From Limnanthes douglasii subsp. nivea (Eukaryota; Streptophyta; Magnoliopsida; Brassicales; Limnanthaceae), in NCBI GenBank assembly GCA_036936605.1, contig JAUPFV010000004.1, forward strand, positions 88,562,334-88,626,333: a stretch of 64,000 bases of DNA, in the 5' to 3' direction. The translations under genes and the position numbers were made by a program. The notes under the pieces are model-generated. The model searched no databases, was not told the DNA's origin, and worked only from the letters and a program-made list of their open reading frames with translations. This document shows positions 46,626 through 58,639 of this stretch, piece by piece (the stretch's first letter is position 1; the number at the start of each line of letters is the position of its first letter).

Positions 46626-47270
46626 AGGTTTGGGATGCATAGATTTGATGAGGGCGATGAAGTGAATGATATAAAAAAAAGATACCATGTGAAAAAACAC
46701 ATATGTTTGCATGTCAACAGAAGTGGTAGAGAGCGACAGAACTGGTGAATTGTTTTTTTCTTTTTACTAATCGATTGTTTTTTATTTTGAATATGATTTT
46801 TTTGGAGGATCTAACACCTTTTCGTGTGTTAACCATGGTAATAGAACACAAAAATGTATCTTTGAAAAGATGGAAGAATATTTTGACAAAGTCTGCAAAA
46901 AGAAATAATTTTGTGGATGAGGTATGTTTTGCTTGTAAGAACTGGATCTTATAATGAGTTGTTTTTTAAGATGAATGAACGATTTTTGTTTTTATAGAAA
47001 ACTGAAAGGTTTTCATGGTGGTATAGGAGACCAAATAAATTTATCGAGGTACCAAACTGAGGTGTGGGAAATGATTATTACCTTATTGACGTAAAGAGGG
47101 AGAAGATAAATGTATTGGAAACTACCAAAACATTTTGGGCAATAGGATATTAAATAAGAAAAATGCGGTTGAACTGGCATGCATCCGATCGACATGCTTT
47201 TACTTGTCTTGATGAATGAAACGGTCTTTAGAAAGCCAAACGTGATTTCTCTAGATTGAAAGGAGGATAA
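46626..47270. repeat. 690-bp duplication, copy 2, right part
   Basis: This continues copy 2 from GGTTTGGGATGCATAG, parallel to GGTTGGGGTACATGG at 40698 in copy 1. Similarity fades near 47270. Confidence 0.85.
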
Positions 47271-47610
47271 GAAATAAACAAAAAATCATAGAAAACGATA
47301 GTACATTTATAAAAAAAATAAACTGTATAGGGCTTAATACTTACTAATTTTGAAAAATGAAAAAACCATTAAAATTATAGTGAAAAAAAATGCAAATATA
47401 AGAGTCAAACAGACTTTTAAAAAAGATTATTATACAAGAGTTGAAGTATTGAATACAAGGTTATAGTTAAAATCAAATATTTTTGTTTAAGTTGAAGAAT
47501 TTTAAATTGGAGAAATTTTCTCACTTTATACCAACACCTCTCTAATTATTATTATTTAACTATGTTCATATTATAATATATATATATATATATATATTAG
47601 ATAAATTGAA
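47270..47610. other. AT-rich spacer with (TA)n
   Basis: There is no coding content. A (TA)n run of about 11 units lies at 47577-47598. Confidence 0.6.
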
Positions 47611-48460
47611 ATTATATTTAAATTTGTGACCTTGAATGTCGGATATACTTTTTCCAATGTCCGACTTAGATGTGTTCCGCTTATACCGAATAAAATCTTA
47701 ACATATATTTTTCAAACATCAATGTGAATCAAGCGTGAAATATTTAAGACCTCGAAGTAGATGACTAACTCGTGTAAGCTTTATCAATATATGAGTGTGA
47801 TATGAATGAACCTGATTCAAATAAATAACCATCGCATGTGGAAATAGAGTATGTAACATCTTATTCGCATAAGCTCTATCAAAACACCTCATTATTTGTT
47901 TCCCTCAATTCTAAGAATCAGAATTTGTAAACCTTGACCCTTCGAAACCCAAATCAATCAACTCAAACTCGTAGCGACATTTTTTTAATATCTCAATTCT
48001 ACTCGTAATCCCATATACTCCTACTTTCTTATCCTTTTCTTTTCCAGCTGATTGAAGTTACCCGCCACAATCTAGGGAGTCTGAATATCTTAAAAAACGA
48101 CTTTAAGTGCCTCCTAAAATTCCCCATATTTTGCTGCTTGGGTCATAACATACAGTACGAAGAAAATCCATAAATCATATCCCTGTTTTGACACTTTTTG
48201 ACCCGCATATAAGATCCGAATATCAATGTCCAGATCATCCTAAATAAGCCAAAATCTATATTTAAATATTTTCGTCTCTACCTTTATTAAGCACATCTTA
48301 CCTAAACTATTGATGATCTCACTATACTTGTGATCACTAACATATTTCTCAAGTATAGCAGTTAAGAACACGCGATATACCTGTAGTATCCCTCAAACTA
48401 CACGTAGAAAAGTTTATGTTCCTGCTACATTCCAATTCCAAACTAACACATTTAGTATGT
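47611..48460 (-). pseudogene. L1-type LINE endonuclease remnant
   Basis: The minus strand reads, from about 48450: LVWNWNVAGT (L1 endonucleases start like LVWNCRGAG), DHKYSEIINSLG, a LWRDDLDIDI-like part, WGILGG... and then IVAGNFNQLEKK at about 48060 (the G-D-F-N box, here Asn for Asp). GLRVELRY-like and LIWVSKGQGL segments follow near 47950. This is the order of an APE-type endonuclease of plant L1 elements. Many stops interrupt it. The reverse transcriptase that should follow is absent, so the copy is 3' truncated. Confidence 0.72.
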
Positions 48461-49212
48461 GAGTGGTTGAATTCATTCTAACAATATTTCTATTTAGTGT
48501 ACACATATGAAAAGTATGACTTACAGAATACAAAAATCCACTCCGTACATTTATAATTCCATATCTGAAGCACCATCAAAGATGACTTGCTCGTGACTAC
48601 TCTTTGCTCATTGTTGCCATGGTGATCTAGGAAATATACTCGTCATCTGGTTATCCTCTTGAACATGAACAGTCTCCAAATATGTTAAACCTGCAACATA
48701 TTTAATCACATATCCTAGTTCCAATTTATCTAAATTTAAAGTAATTTTATAGACAGCTCATCTACTACTTTGGACCGTGCAGTCACACAGCTCATATTGG
48801 ATTTCTTCAAAGGTACGATCACATTATCGAGCCCCGCAAGACTTGTTGATCTATGTTTTTATTCATAAATTTAATGTTTATGCTAAACAAAAAACTTGTT
48901 ACTTTTTTCTCAATTCATATAGATCCACCAAGACCATATTGCACATCTAAATATATTTCCTCTCTCCCTTGTACTAAACCTTCTATTAAAAATCTATTAA
49001 TTCTCACCCTTGACATAGATGAAGTTTCACCGACGTAAGCAGCTTATATTTTTGTATTATTCTAACTCAAACCTTTTCCAAACTTTTCTTTACCTATTTT
49101 TGCATTTTATTTAGAAGAGTTCTTCCAACAACTACAACCACGGGGGGTTCCGTGAAAACTTCCGACTTTTAAAATTCAGTCATTGTGATGACATTATAAC
49201 CTGAGTTTTTTC
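48461..49212 (-). other. LINE inter-ORF region
   Basis: This lies between the ORF1 end and the endonuclease start of the LINE. It is decayed sequence without a readable domain. Confidence 0.45.
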
Positions 49213-50100
49213 CTATTTATTTTTGTAATTTTTTCCTAATAGTCTATTATGTTTCCTATTTGAACACTTAGTACTTTTAAATCCCATCATGATCCTAGAT
49301 TCTCTGTTAGTAGGCTTGTTGATATATAATACCTCAACCTGTGAGCCAATCCTGCTTGTTGCCCTATCACCACCACTCGAACTAGTTCGATTTGAAGCAT
49401 TTTCCCTAAGACGATAAGTCTTATTTTGTTTAACCGTCATCCAATCGCCAAAAATAGACTTGTCTTCCATCATTCATATCCATCTATTCACTTTGTCCAC
49501 TTTTATAGTAGTATTATTTAAACGAGGTCCATTCGAGATTAGTTTTCTTCTTGATGACCAAAATGACCACACTCAAAAAAAATCAAATGCAATCCCTCAT
49601 ACTCCATATTACATATTTCCTTCAAATTTAGATTTTTGGAACCAATAGGTTATTCAAATCATTATTCATCCATACTCTCGCATAGTTTCCTTTATTCCTT
49701 ATCTTTGTAAGTTTATTGGTTCTAACTGTTTTCAAATCAAATCGTGCATCTTCTTCAAAATATGTGAGGTATAATTTTGCATCCCGACATTGGAAATCGT
49801 AACCCAAACCATCGTGGTGGTAATTAAACTCCAGATGAGGCCTGAAATTTGGAGTTCATTCAAGAACTATCAAGTACTGATCAAGTATCATCGATGACCC
49901 ACCAAATAATACAAAATTAAAGTATTTTACAATAAAAAACTTAATCATACAACACTTGTGTCCAACGTTTACAACTTCAAACACTCCTTCAAGAGCCCAC
50001 ATTTGTTTCAATTTAGTAGTTAAGTAATTGCATCCAACAATGTGTCTCATTAGTGTGACTATCATCGTATTCCTTTATAATTGAATCCCTTCAATATTCT
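49213..50100 (-). pseudogene. L1-type LINE ORF1 remnant
   Basis: Minus-strand pieces match plant L1 ORF1 in order: MVWVTISNVGM (49815), TNKLTKIRNKGNYARVWMN (49700), NMEYEGLHLIFFECGHFGH (49575, zinc-knuckle remnant CGHFGH), then IFGDWMTVKQNKTYRLREN (49385-49450) and a Ser/Gly-rich tail to 49213. ORF1 proteins bind LINE RNA. Frames are broken. With the endonuclease at 47611-48460 it forms one LINE copy with its 5' end on the right. Confidence 0.7.
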
Positions 50101-50207
50101 CATCTTTAGAGCTTACTACTTGAAAAACTCACATTTTTAGTTACACATCATCTTCTATTTTCCATATAAAATCCTAGTCCCTTAAATTTTATTCCTTAAC
50201 TTTCATA

Positions 50208-50216
50208 TTATTATGA
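50208..50216. repeat. Left 9-bp target-site duplication of the MITE (TTATTATGA)
   Basis: TTATTATGA directly precedes the MITE and recurs exactly at 50519-50527. Confidence 0.9.
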
Positions 50217-50518
50217 GGATTAAATCAGAAAATAATCTTGTTTTCTTTCATTTAGTCATTCGACTTCAAAATCATTGAACTGGGTCCATGGACTTGAAAA
50301 ATTTATACATCTAGTCGTTAACGTGTAATATCTATAAATTTAGTCCCTCAACTTTGCAAAGTCTATAAATTTAGTCTTTGAATCCAAGAAAAAATCCCCT
50401 CACGATGGACTAAATTTATAGATTTTCCAAGTTTAGGGACCCTCACCAATGATTTTGAAGTTGATGGACTAAATGAAAGAATATGAGATAGTTGATGGAC
50501 TATTTCCTGATTTAAGCC
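50217..50518. mobile_element. 302-bp MITE made of long inverted repeats (Mutator-type TSD)
   Basis: The ends are GGATTAAATCAGAAAATAATC and, from the other side, GGCTTAAATCAGGAAATAGTC. The inverted similarity continues through TTCTTTCATTTAGTC, ACTTCAAAATCATTG and TATAAATTTAGTC almost to the centre, so transcripts would fold into one long hairpin. The exact 9-bp duplication is the size made by Mutator-like transposases. It carries no gene. Confidence 0.9.
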
Positions 50519-50527
50519 TTATTATGA

Positions 50528-51941
50528 TCAATAATCGTCGGAATAACTAAATTATTACCCGTGAGGATTGTATGTCAACCACATATCTTCTTTGGTGGAT
50601 TCACCGACGCTTTTAAAATGATATGTCGATGGAAGAATTGGACTTTGAGGAGAATTTGTTGGGTGTGACATTTTTGATGGTCTTGTATGTTCTTGGATCA
50701 ATGTTATTATTGAATTTTTTGCAATTATCTCCATCTAAATTCATATATCCTCACTCATTGAATTTGTGTTATCCGCCACCAAAGATATTAATGTTGACGA
50801 AATATTACACGCAATTTCAGTTTATTTAAAATTATATATATATTTTATGTATTCGGTAGCTTAGAATAGTTATGGTCTGACAAAATCCAAATAGTTATCG
50901 ATATAACTATAATTTTAAATTTTTTTTAGAATAATTATTAGTATTCAACCTATAATTTTTTTTGTTTTCTTTGACGTAAAGTTATAACGGGTTCGACGAA
51001 TTATAGTTTCCTACCCCGCCACTTATCTATTATATTAAGCACAAGATAAATATATGACAAATGTTTATATTTTTTTGTCTTTATTAAAAGAATGTTATTT
51101 ATAAAAGGACTGATTACATAAGTGCTTACCGTTGTAGGTTTTGCCTTTTATCTTCTTTTAATAATTGAACAAAAGATGTGTAGGTTACAGCCTCCCCGAG
51201 ATCAGGCCAAAGGCACCCGTGGTTTTGCAATCTATGGCTGACAAGCCGTTAGATTTCTAATAACCTGGGTTTGATCGAAGCTAATTTTTTGCAAATCGAT
51301 TATGTTGAGAAAAAAATAAAAGTAGAGTACAATGTTTGAACTTTATATTTAATTTTATTTGTTATTAATTAAATATTATTTTAAATATATATATAAAAAA
51401 CTATTACCATTTCACATTATAATTAAATCTAGAATCAAAATTAGTGTTTATATTTTACTTAATAAATAATTACCGTATGATATCTATATAACTTTTTTTT
51501 CCCGAAGTTGCATTTTTTTCTTATTTAACCGTGTGAACATTTGAAATTATAACCGCTTTTTTTGTTTTTTTTTTGTTTAATGATCTTTTTTACTAGTCCG
51601 AATTTGAAATTTTTTCACTACAAATTCGAATTGAGAGGGTACTACGAACCAGATTGTAATAAGATTTTAATCTTCGAACCAGGTTTCCTCATAAAATCGG
51701 TGTGCCTATTATCATCAAAAGTATTGAACCTGTTTCAATCGAGTCTTGTAACCAAAACTTTATATATCATTGGTCGATAGTGTCATATTTGGTCATCGGT
51801 GTATGAAAGGTGAGTAAAGAATCTATGTTCATCATCGGTCTCGTCTGTTTTCTTCTATTTTTCGAAACCAATTTTAGAAATCGGTTGCATACTAATATGT
51901 TTTCATCCGTTTTACTTTTATAATAAGTTATAAACTGATCG

Positions 51942-51945
<4 letters not shown>
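50528..51945. other. Intergenic, no gene seen
   Basis: This is AT-rich DNA. Short frames at 50623-50829 and 51562-51780 show no domain. A GC-richer block at 51188-51290 (GTTACAGCCTCCCCGAGATC ... GGTTTGATCGAAGC) stands out and might be a worn SINE, but I cannot prove it. Confidence 0.45.

Positions 51946-52012
<67 letters not shown>
51946..52012. repeat. (TA)n microsatellite, about 33 units
   Basis: This is an uninterrupted TATATA run of about 66 bases, left of the Mutator-like remnant. Confidence 0.95.
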
Positions 52013-52017
<5 letters not shown>

Positions 52018-52185
52018 AGTTAGTAATTCTGTTTAGGGTGTGAAAATATACCTAGAGTGAATTTTAGAGTTTTAAGTTATGTTTGGCTAAAGATGTGAGT
52101 TGACGGAGAAAAAGATGTGATATATGTGCGTATCGACATGCCATTTATGTGGACGTGAACATTCTGAGTCTAGTAGAATATATTT

Positions 52186-52527
52186 TTGTTCGGACCATGT
52201 GATTCGTTTGATAAAATAAATTTATCCAAGACGTTTGAAAATATTAAATATTTCGCATATGCGAGATGTTGTCGTGTTATCCGTTGGAGATTTTTCCATT
52301 TATACTATGCAATACTTATGTTTGATCCTAACTATATCTGGGTTATTCTAGACACGTATGAAACTATAATTGTTCTTCTTACCGAGTTTGAAAACTGTGA
52401 AAGTATTCAAAATTATGTTGAAAGTAGATGTGATGAGTTGATTAGAGGTAAGTACATTATTACCTACTGTTGCGGTGATAACATGACTTGTCCATGTACT
52501 AATGGGATGGATTTTGTGGTTTGGTAG
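52186..52527 (+). pseudogene. Possible N-terminal piece of the Mutator-like element
   Basis: This is an open frame of 113 residues (ENIKYFAYARCCRVIRWRFF ... ESRCDELIRGKYIITYCCGD) just upstream of transposase similarity and on the same strand. I recognise no domain; position alone suggests it belongs to the element. Confidence 0.35.
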
Positions 52528-52589
52528 TATATCTTGATGATGAGCGTTTAAAAAGTGTTTGTTTTATATAGGATAACAAGTCATTGACA

Positions 52590-54740
52590 AATTGTTGTAG
52601 AAATGCGTAAAGAACTTAGTGTAAGTTAGGGAGAAGCCTCAAATAATCAATTAATTAATGGGAAGAGTAGTAATGGTGTAAGGACCATCGATAAAATGAA
52701 CAACATGCTACTACTGGTTGGGCTAATGCAATGATAGGTGTTGGTCAAGTTTTTTATCAAGGTGTTGCAGCTCAAAAGTTATCTTTATGTCGTTATGATT
52801 TAAAGCATGGTTTTTGTTTCAAATTCATGCATAATATAAGAATTAGGATAACTACTTAATGTAAAAATACAGTCTCAACTCGATATATATGGAGACTTTA
52901 TGCATCACTTGATTCCATGATCGGCTTCATGATCATTAATCGGTTTGTTGAACAACATACTTACAACCCTATTATTTTCCAAACAACATCGAAGACATTT
53001 GAGATTAGAGTTTATTGCTACATAAATTCACAATTCTATTAGGACATGCCATTCCGTGACAGAGAAAAGTATACAATCATCTGTTAATATGACTATGGTT
53101 TAAACATTTCTTACTATCTCTCATGGAATGCTTTATAGAAAACAATGAGGGGAGTTTTTTGAGATAGTTCTAGTTCTTTTAGCTTACTCAAGGGATAATT
53201 CAAAAGATTGAAGAGTCCAGATATTACGACCATTTGGAATATGTTGCTGGAAATGTATTCAAGCGTTATTTCATTATACTCGGTTCATATTTTCAAGTTT
53301 TTCATTCACGTTGCCTGCTTTTATTTATCGATGAAACATTTTTAACCGACAATCATAGGGGTGCATTTCTATTTGGCATAGAAAATGATGGTAACATTGG
53401 TAAGTTTTATGATTTTCTTATTTTTATTTCATATACATAACATGTGATTCATCACCATATGGACATCGAGACCTAAATGATATAGTCTTTTAACCCACAC
53501 TGCGATTCTAACTTGATGACTTGCAAGTTTAGTTACACCCGTATGCGATTGTCATGTTAATAAACATGTGATTATAATGTTGATATCATTACGTTTGATG
53601 GTGATATCTACTATGCGAGTCTATTTATATTATTAAATACGATTCTAGTATAATAAATACCATGCGAGACATATAAAACTAGTTTATTTATTTTCTTTTG
53701 CATGTATGTTTCTTGTCGTATTTCCTATTGTTGGTTGTGAAGATGCTGAAAATTGGCTTTGGTTTTTGAGAGTTTAAAACCTCATTTATTGGAACGTCAA
53801 ATCACTTCTATTTTAGAAGGTCATTTAAGTATTATTAATGTCGTTATGTCCTATATCTAAACTGCTATTATGCCTACTATATTTTTTATCTTCTATAAAA
53901 TTTGAGGTATGCTCTAAATAATTGTAACTGAAAGTTTAAATATATGATGATAAATAAGTTTAATCGATGTGCTTATGCTCTAACTGTAGAGATTTTTAAT
54001 GAACAACTTGAAGATTTTATATGTGAAAGAGGTCAGAGAGTTAAGTTTCTCGTTAATTTTCCTCGGGAAAAAATGCTCAAGTATTTATTAAAAGGAAATG
54101 ATATGTTGCTATGACATCTTCTCCAGCTGAATCCTTTAACAATCAGATTATAAAACTGTGTAGTCTACCCATTCTTGAATTACTTGACAAGATTATAGTC
54201 TTAATTATGTCTCAAATTTCACGATGTTATTTAGAGGGGCTAAAATTGAGAAGTAAATTATGCCATGATTATGAAAAGAAGTTAAATCAAAATGTCGAGC
54301 TAGGTCGTACCTGCTTAGTCCGTAAGTCTTTGGCAGCCACATTTGAAGTTTGTTTAAAACCTGTTATGGTTGTTAATTTTCTATATTTCAAATGTTCTTG
54401 TGGTGCTTGGAAACAAGATTATTTTGCATGTTCTCACGTTTTTATTGTAATACATTCGACTCAGCAATATCCTATGACATTAATAGAGCAATTCTTCAAT
54501 GTTAGTAATTACAAGTCAACTTAATCTTTTAACATATTGACTTTAACCAATTGTGGCGAATGATCAAAATCTAATGATATGTCTGAGCCGGCAATTCTGC
54601 CTCCCAACATGAAAAGACGAGTTGTAATGCCTAGAAGAAGTGTATTTTGTGTAAAGAAGAAATAACAACAAGGCAGTTGAGGTGTCACCGTTGTTCGAAG
54701 TCATGCCATAATAAAAGGACTTATGAGGAACTATTTTAAA
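52590..54740 (+). pseudogene. Decayed Mutator-like (MULE) transposase
   Basis: In order on the plus strand: a MuDR N-terminal block (SLCRYDLKHGFCFKFMHN near 52780, YIWRLYASLDSM near 52890, FVEQHTYNP near 52945); the DDE-region block (EYVAGNVFKRYF, then LLLFIDETFLTDNHRGAFLF, 53235-53400); SSPAESFNNQIIKL and PILELLDKIIVLIM (54115-54210); the SWIM finger (CSCGAWKQDYFACSHVFIVI, 54388-54450); and a C-terminal CCHC knuckle (RCHRC...CHNKRTY near 54680). Domain order and spacing fit MULE transposases. Between 53440 and 53720 it is interrupted by minisatellite-like DNA, and stops are frequent. I found no terminal inverted repeats. Confidence 0.85.
53440..53720. repeat. Minisatellite-like DNA inside the transposase
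   Basis: Pieces such as CATGTGATT, CATGCGAG, TTATATTATTAAATACGA and TAATAAATACCATGCGAG repeat irregularly. The same words recur at 54890-55450 and 56310-56640. It separates two transposase blocks and may be an intron or a later insertion. Confidence 0.55.
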
Positions 54741-54869
54741 TATTTATAATATTTTTTTCCATGCTTTTTATTGTTAATTTCATGAATTTCATAACTTCTC
54801 ATTTTTGCATACTCCAAAGTATTTTTTTCATACTTATATGCAAGACTATGATTGAAAACATTCTATAAC

Positions 54870-55450
54870 AATTTTAGAGTCTATTAACATTAAATTTCTT
54901 GTTTACCGAACATGTGAGTTTCGTTTATATTAATACAACCATGCAAGGTTTTTTTGTATATAAAATATGTTATTTCTTATATACTAAACCATGCGATTTT
55001 AGGTATATCAAACATGATATTTCTTGTATATTAAACCATTCATTTTATCATTTATTGAATATTCGATTTCTTGTTGATTAAACCATTTAAGTTTAAGTAT
55101 CTTAAACTTGTTAGATCTTCTGTATTTTACCATGCGAGTTCTAGTATATTAAACGTGCACGTGTTTGTATCTCCAACCATACGATTTCAGGTATATTAAC
55201 CGCACGAGTTTATTGTATATTAACACATGCAACTTTAGTTATATTAAATATTTGTTTTGTCCTATAATAGACCATGTGATCTTAGGTATATTAAACATGA
55301 AATTTATTATATAATAAACCATTTGATTTCAAGTATATCAAACATGCTATGTATTAAATGTGCTAGTTCTTGTATATTTAACCATGAGAGGTCCGATATA
55401 TTAAACATACGACTTCTTGTATATTAGACCATCATATCTACTAAAGCTAA
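54870..55450. repeat. Degenerate minisatellite (CATGCGAGTT / GTATATTAAAC words)
   Basis: The words TTTCTTGTATATTAAACCATGC, CGATTTTAGGTATATTAAACA and variants recur every 25-50 bp for nearly 600 bp. Short open frames here are read-through of the repeat. Confidence 0.75.
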
Positions 55451-55659
55451 ACTATAATAGACATATTAGAGATGCAAAATAAATCTATATGAGATCATAA
55501 ATCTTGTTATATTAGTAAAATAAATATTACAATTTTCCAGGAATCAACAAAAAATAACTACCCTAACATTATTCAAACTTTCAACCCTAACAAAAAATAA
55601 TATGATAGTTTAGGGTTGGTCATTTTACAGCACGAGAAAACAACAAAAACATACAAAAT

Positions 55660-56165
55660 AAAAACATCCAAACATCAGAAGAAGAGTCTTCTGAGTCAAA
55701 ATCTTCTTTGTATTCATCAATCTCATCATCATCATCCTCATCTTTAGTCTCTTCCTTAGTGTGTCCAACTTATCTCATTTTGGTGCCTCCAACTTCTTCT
55801 TTCTCATCCTCCTCTTCCTCCTTCATCTGACTTCTTTTCTATTTTTTTGGAAGATCATTGGAATGTGAATCATCTTCAGTAAACAAACCAAGTTTTAGTG
55901 AGTCATATGCATCCGAGAAGAAGAATATCGACTCGTTTTCAGAAATCCAAGGAGTACCCGGAGGTGGTCATATGCTTGTACGAGAGAAGTGCTCAGAAGA
56001 GTTAGAAAGGCCATCATCTGAAGATGATGAGTAGTTATACTCATCGTCGTATAAACAAAAGACGTCATGGTATTTAAATTTGAAGAGTTTTTTACTTTTA
56101 AGAGTTTGAAGCGTTTGTGTATCATACCCTCGTGAATCTGGTTGATCGTATATATAGGCAGAAAC
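55660..56165 (-). pseudogene. Acidic Ser/Asp/Glu-rich coding remnant
   Basis: One minus frame gives very acidic, Ser-rich pieces: DDEYNYSSSSDDGLSNSSEH (56020), ENESIFFFSDAYDSLKLG (55910), KEEEEDEKEEVGGTKM (55800) and DEDDDDEIDEYKEDFDSEDS (55720). A few stops interrupt it. Such acidic linkers occur in MULE proteins and in nuclear acidic proteins. I cannot identify it. Confidence 0.4.
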
Positions 56166-56309
56166 ACTAACCCAATCTCGATATGTGTTTTGTAGTTATT
56201 TCTTTAGTCATGATTAGATATCTACTTTTGTCAAATCAAGCAATAACTTAGCAAATAGAAATGATTAAAACGCTTAAATACCAATATGATAAACTGGTTG
56301 GAAGATTGT

Positions 56310-56640
56310 GCTTTTATTTATATTAATTACCATGCGTTACCAATATATTGTTTTGTTAAAAATAGTCGAGACCAATTACTCATTCAATTTTTTGTATATT
56401 TAAATAAGTAATGTTCTTGTATTCTTAATCTTACGATTTCATGTGAATCAACCATGCGAGTTCTTGCATATTAACCCACCAAGCAAATCTAGTTATAGGA
56501 ACTTGTAAGTCATTTTAAAATATAACATGCGATTCTAGGCATAATCACCATGATATTCTGTAATGTTACTCATAAAGCCAGTTTAGTGTTAATAACCCTA
56601 CGAGTTCTATGTTAATCCCCCATGCGAGTTTATGGCTATT
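56310..56640. repeat. Third block of the CATGCGAGTT minisatellite
   Basis: The words ACCATGCGAGTTCTTGCATATTAA and CCATGCGAGTTTATGG recur as in the two earlier blocks. Confidence 0.6.
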
Positions 56641-57690
56641 CGTTATTATGTTTTTTTACTTACAACATAAATTACTTACAATATATGTCACATTACAAAA
56701 TAGATCACATCAGAAAACTCTTTATCAAGAGAGTGACCACCGAACGTTTGTGTTTACATCATTTTCTCGTATTTAGACATATCGTTACTATAAAAAATTT
56801 ATATAAAGCCATTCTAGATAATATCTTTGGCGTATTTACAAACAAAAACGCCAAAGTCGAGGCTGCATGGTTTTGTTGTGGGATATCTCTTGCATTTTTT
56901 ACTTTATATCCATTTTTATAACAGGTACGTATGTTTTTTCATAGAGTACGTTAAATGTTAACAAAAATTTAGAGAAATTAGAAGGTTAAATGCAAGACAA
57001 GTATCAAATAACAAACATGCATGAGTTTAAATACTTACTAATGATTCAATTGTTTTTCTTGTGTAGTTGTTGTGTATTTACCACAAGGCATGAGTGGGTT
57101 ATTGTTTGTTGCCTTTCTATTTTCAAGGTCAATAATCAAAAAAATTTAATGGTTCGTTGTATCTCTTTTCGTGTTTCATGGTGGAGGTAACAGATGATCT
57201 GTGTCGGATGACATAGTTTCGAATACTTAAACAACAATTTTTTAGAGATCTCATATTGGGGCAGTATTTTCTAGAATTAAGACAAATGATTACAAACAGT
57301 TTTGTTATAATAATCGATTACTAATTTTAGTTATATTTACCATTGCATGAGCATGTAGTTTGTATCGCGTTAAATTTACAATGGTAAGCACATTCGAAAT
57401 TTTAGGATGGTACTTTCCAATTTTTTTTGTTAAGCCTCTGATAAATCCAAGCGTTGATAACATACCAAATGGAAAGTGGGGGGCATATAACCATTTACAT
57501 GAGCTTAATACAACTCAGTGCTTCGATTTTACGAGAAATTAACAGCATGCTACTTTATTGAACATGAGTTTCTGCTATAAATAATCATCGGATTCTAGTT
57601 CAACCTAACATGTTATTCCCTTAAATTCTATCGTTATGATGATTGAAAATGAGGACGAAATAGATGAGTAGTAGACTTCTATCACAAACT
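56641..57690. other. No recognised gene
   Basis: Plus frames at 56622-56921, 56990-57190 and 57360-57542 have no domain that I can name. A direct or inverted relation to neighbours is not evident. Confidence 0.4.
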
Positions 57691-57699
57691 AACTTGGCG

Positions 57700-58520
57700 A
57701 TAGTGCCTTTCAAGAAAAACAGTCCGCAACATGAAAGTTAAAAATGAAAATTGCCCGATTTGTCCTATTATTAGGCACATTGTACAACAATGGATTGTTG
57801 AAACTAATGTTACGACATCTAGGCTAGAGGAAGCCAAGTTTATTATAGAAGAAATACATATTGGAGAAGGCATCACATTGTGCAATTACAAGACTTTGTA
57901 CAAGCACATACTACTACAAGGCTATTATTCTTTGACCCTTCTTGTCGATGCCAGGAAGCAAGTAAAATGCAAGTGATGATTGCCAACACTAATTTGAATT
58001 AATTCAAGTCCTAATAGCTCTTCTTAAAAATATATCTAAGGCCATACCATTCGACAGCTGGAGAATTGATAGTTTTGGCCGATTCCCCCCAACATTTGGA
58101 GCCCAAAATGTTTTTATCGTCGCATTATTTCAAAGTGTGAAAAATCCAAAGCATTAAACGTAATTATGACCAAATAGTCATATTCTTCATTAAGTCCCAT
58201 ATTTTTTTCGCTATGGGGTACCACAAATTATTACTTCTACAATCGTGCACAATTTCAAAATGACAGCACCAACGAGTAATAGTAAAATAAAGATGTCAAA
58301 TAGAATTTATCCTCACCATTCCATCCAGAAATGAATCAACCAAACAATATTCACGGCCATAAAAAACAAACTAGTGGGAGGGAGGAACAATTGGGAAGAT
58401 CTTATCACAAATGTACTATGGTCTTACAAGATAAATCTAAGAGAAACCACAAACGAAACACATGTCTTTTTTTTGTATAACATTGAGCGATCTTCTGAAC
58501 CAAAACAATTGTGTCTTCGT
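57700..58520 (+). pseudogene. Ty3/gypsy integrase fragment
   Basis: The plus strand reads EEAKFIIEEIHIGEG ... LLQGYYSLTLLVDARKQVKC (57825-57975), an HHCC-finger region. Then come PFDSWRIDSFGRFPPTFGAQ (58048-58105), YGVPQIIT (58210), PHHSIQ- and FTAIKNKLVG-like pieces (58315-58375) and NNWEDLITNVLWSYKINLRE (58385-58445). The order is that of integrase in Tat-like elements, but on the plus strand, unlike A-C. It is broken in every block. Confidence 0.75.
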
Positions 58521-58529
58521 ATCGAATCT

Positions 58530-58580
58530 CAAACTAATATGTGTGTGTATGTGTGTGTATGCATATGTGTATATCTGCAC
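58530..58580. repeat. (GTGTAT)n-like simple repeat
   Basis: A short imperfect GT-rich run (ATGTGTGTGTATGTGTGTGT) lies at the end of the integrase remnant. Confidence 0.7.
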
Positions 58581-58639
58581 GTATAACTAGTCTTCATGCT
58601 GTGTGTAGGGTCTATGGCGGTCACGTTAGAGAGCTGAGT

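Noticed and set aside
51188..51290. tRNA-derived SINE
   Set aside because: A B-box-like GGTTTGATCG is visible, but no clear A box, tail or target duplication was found.
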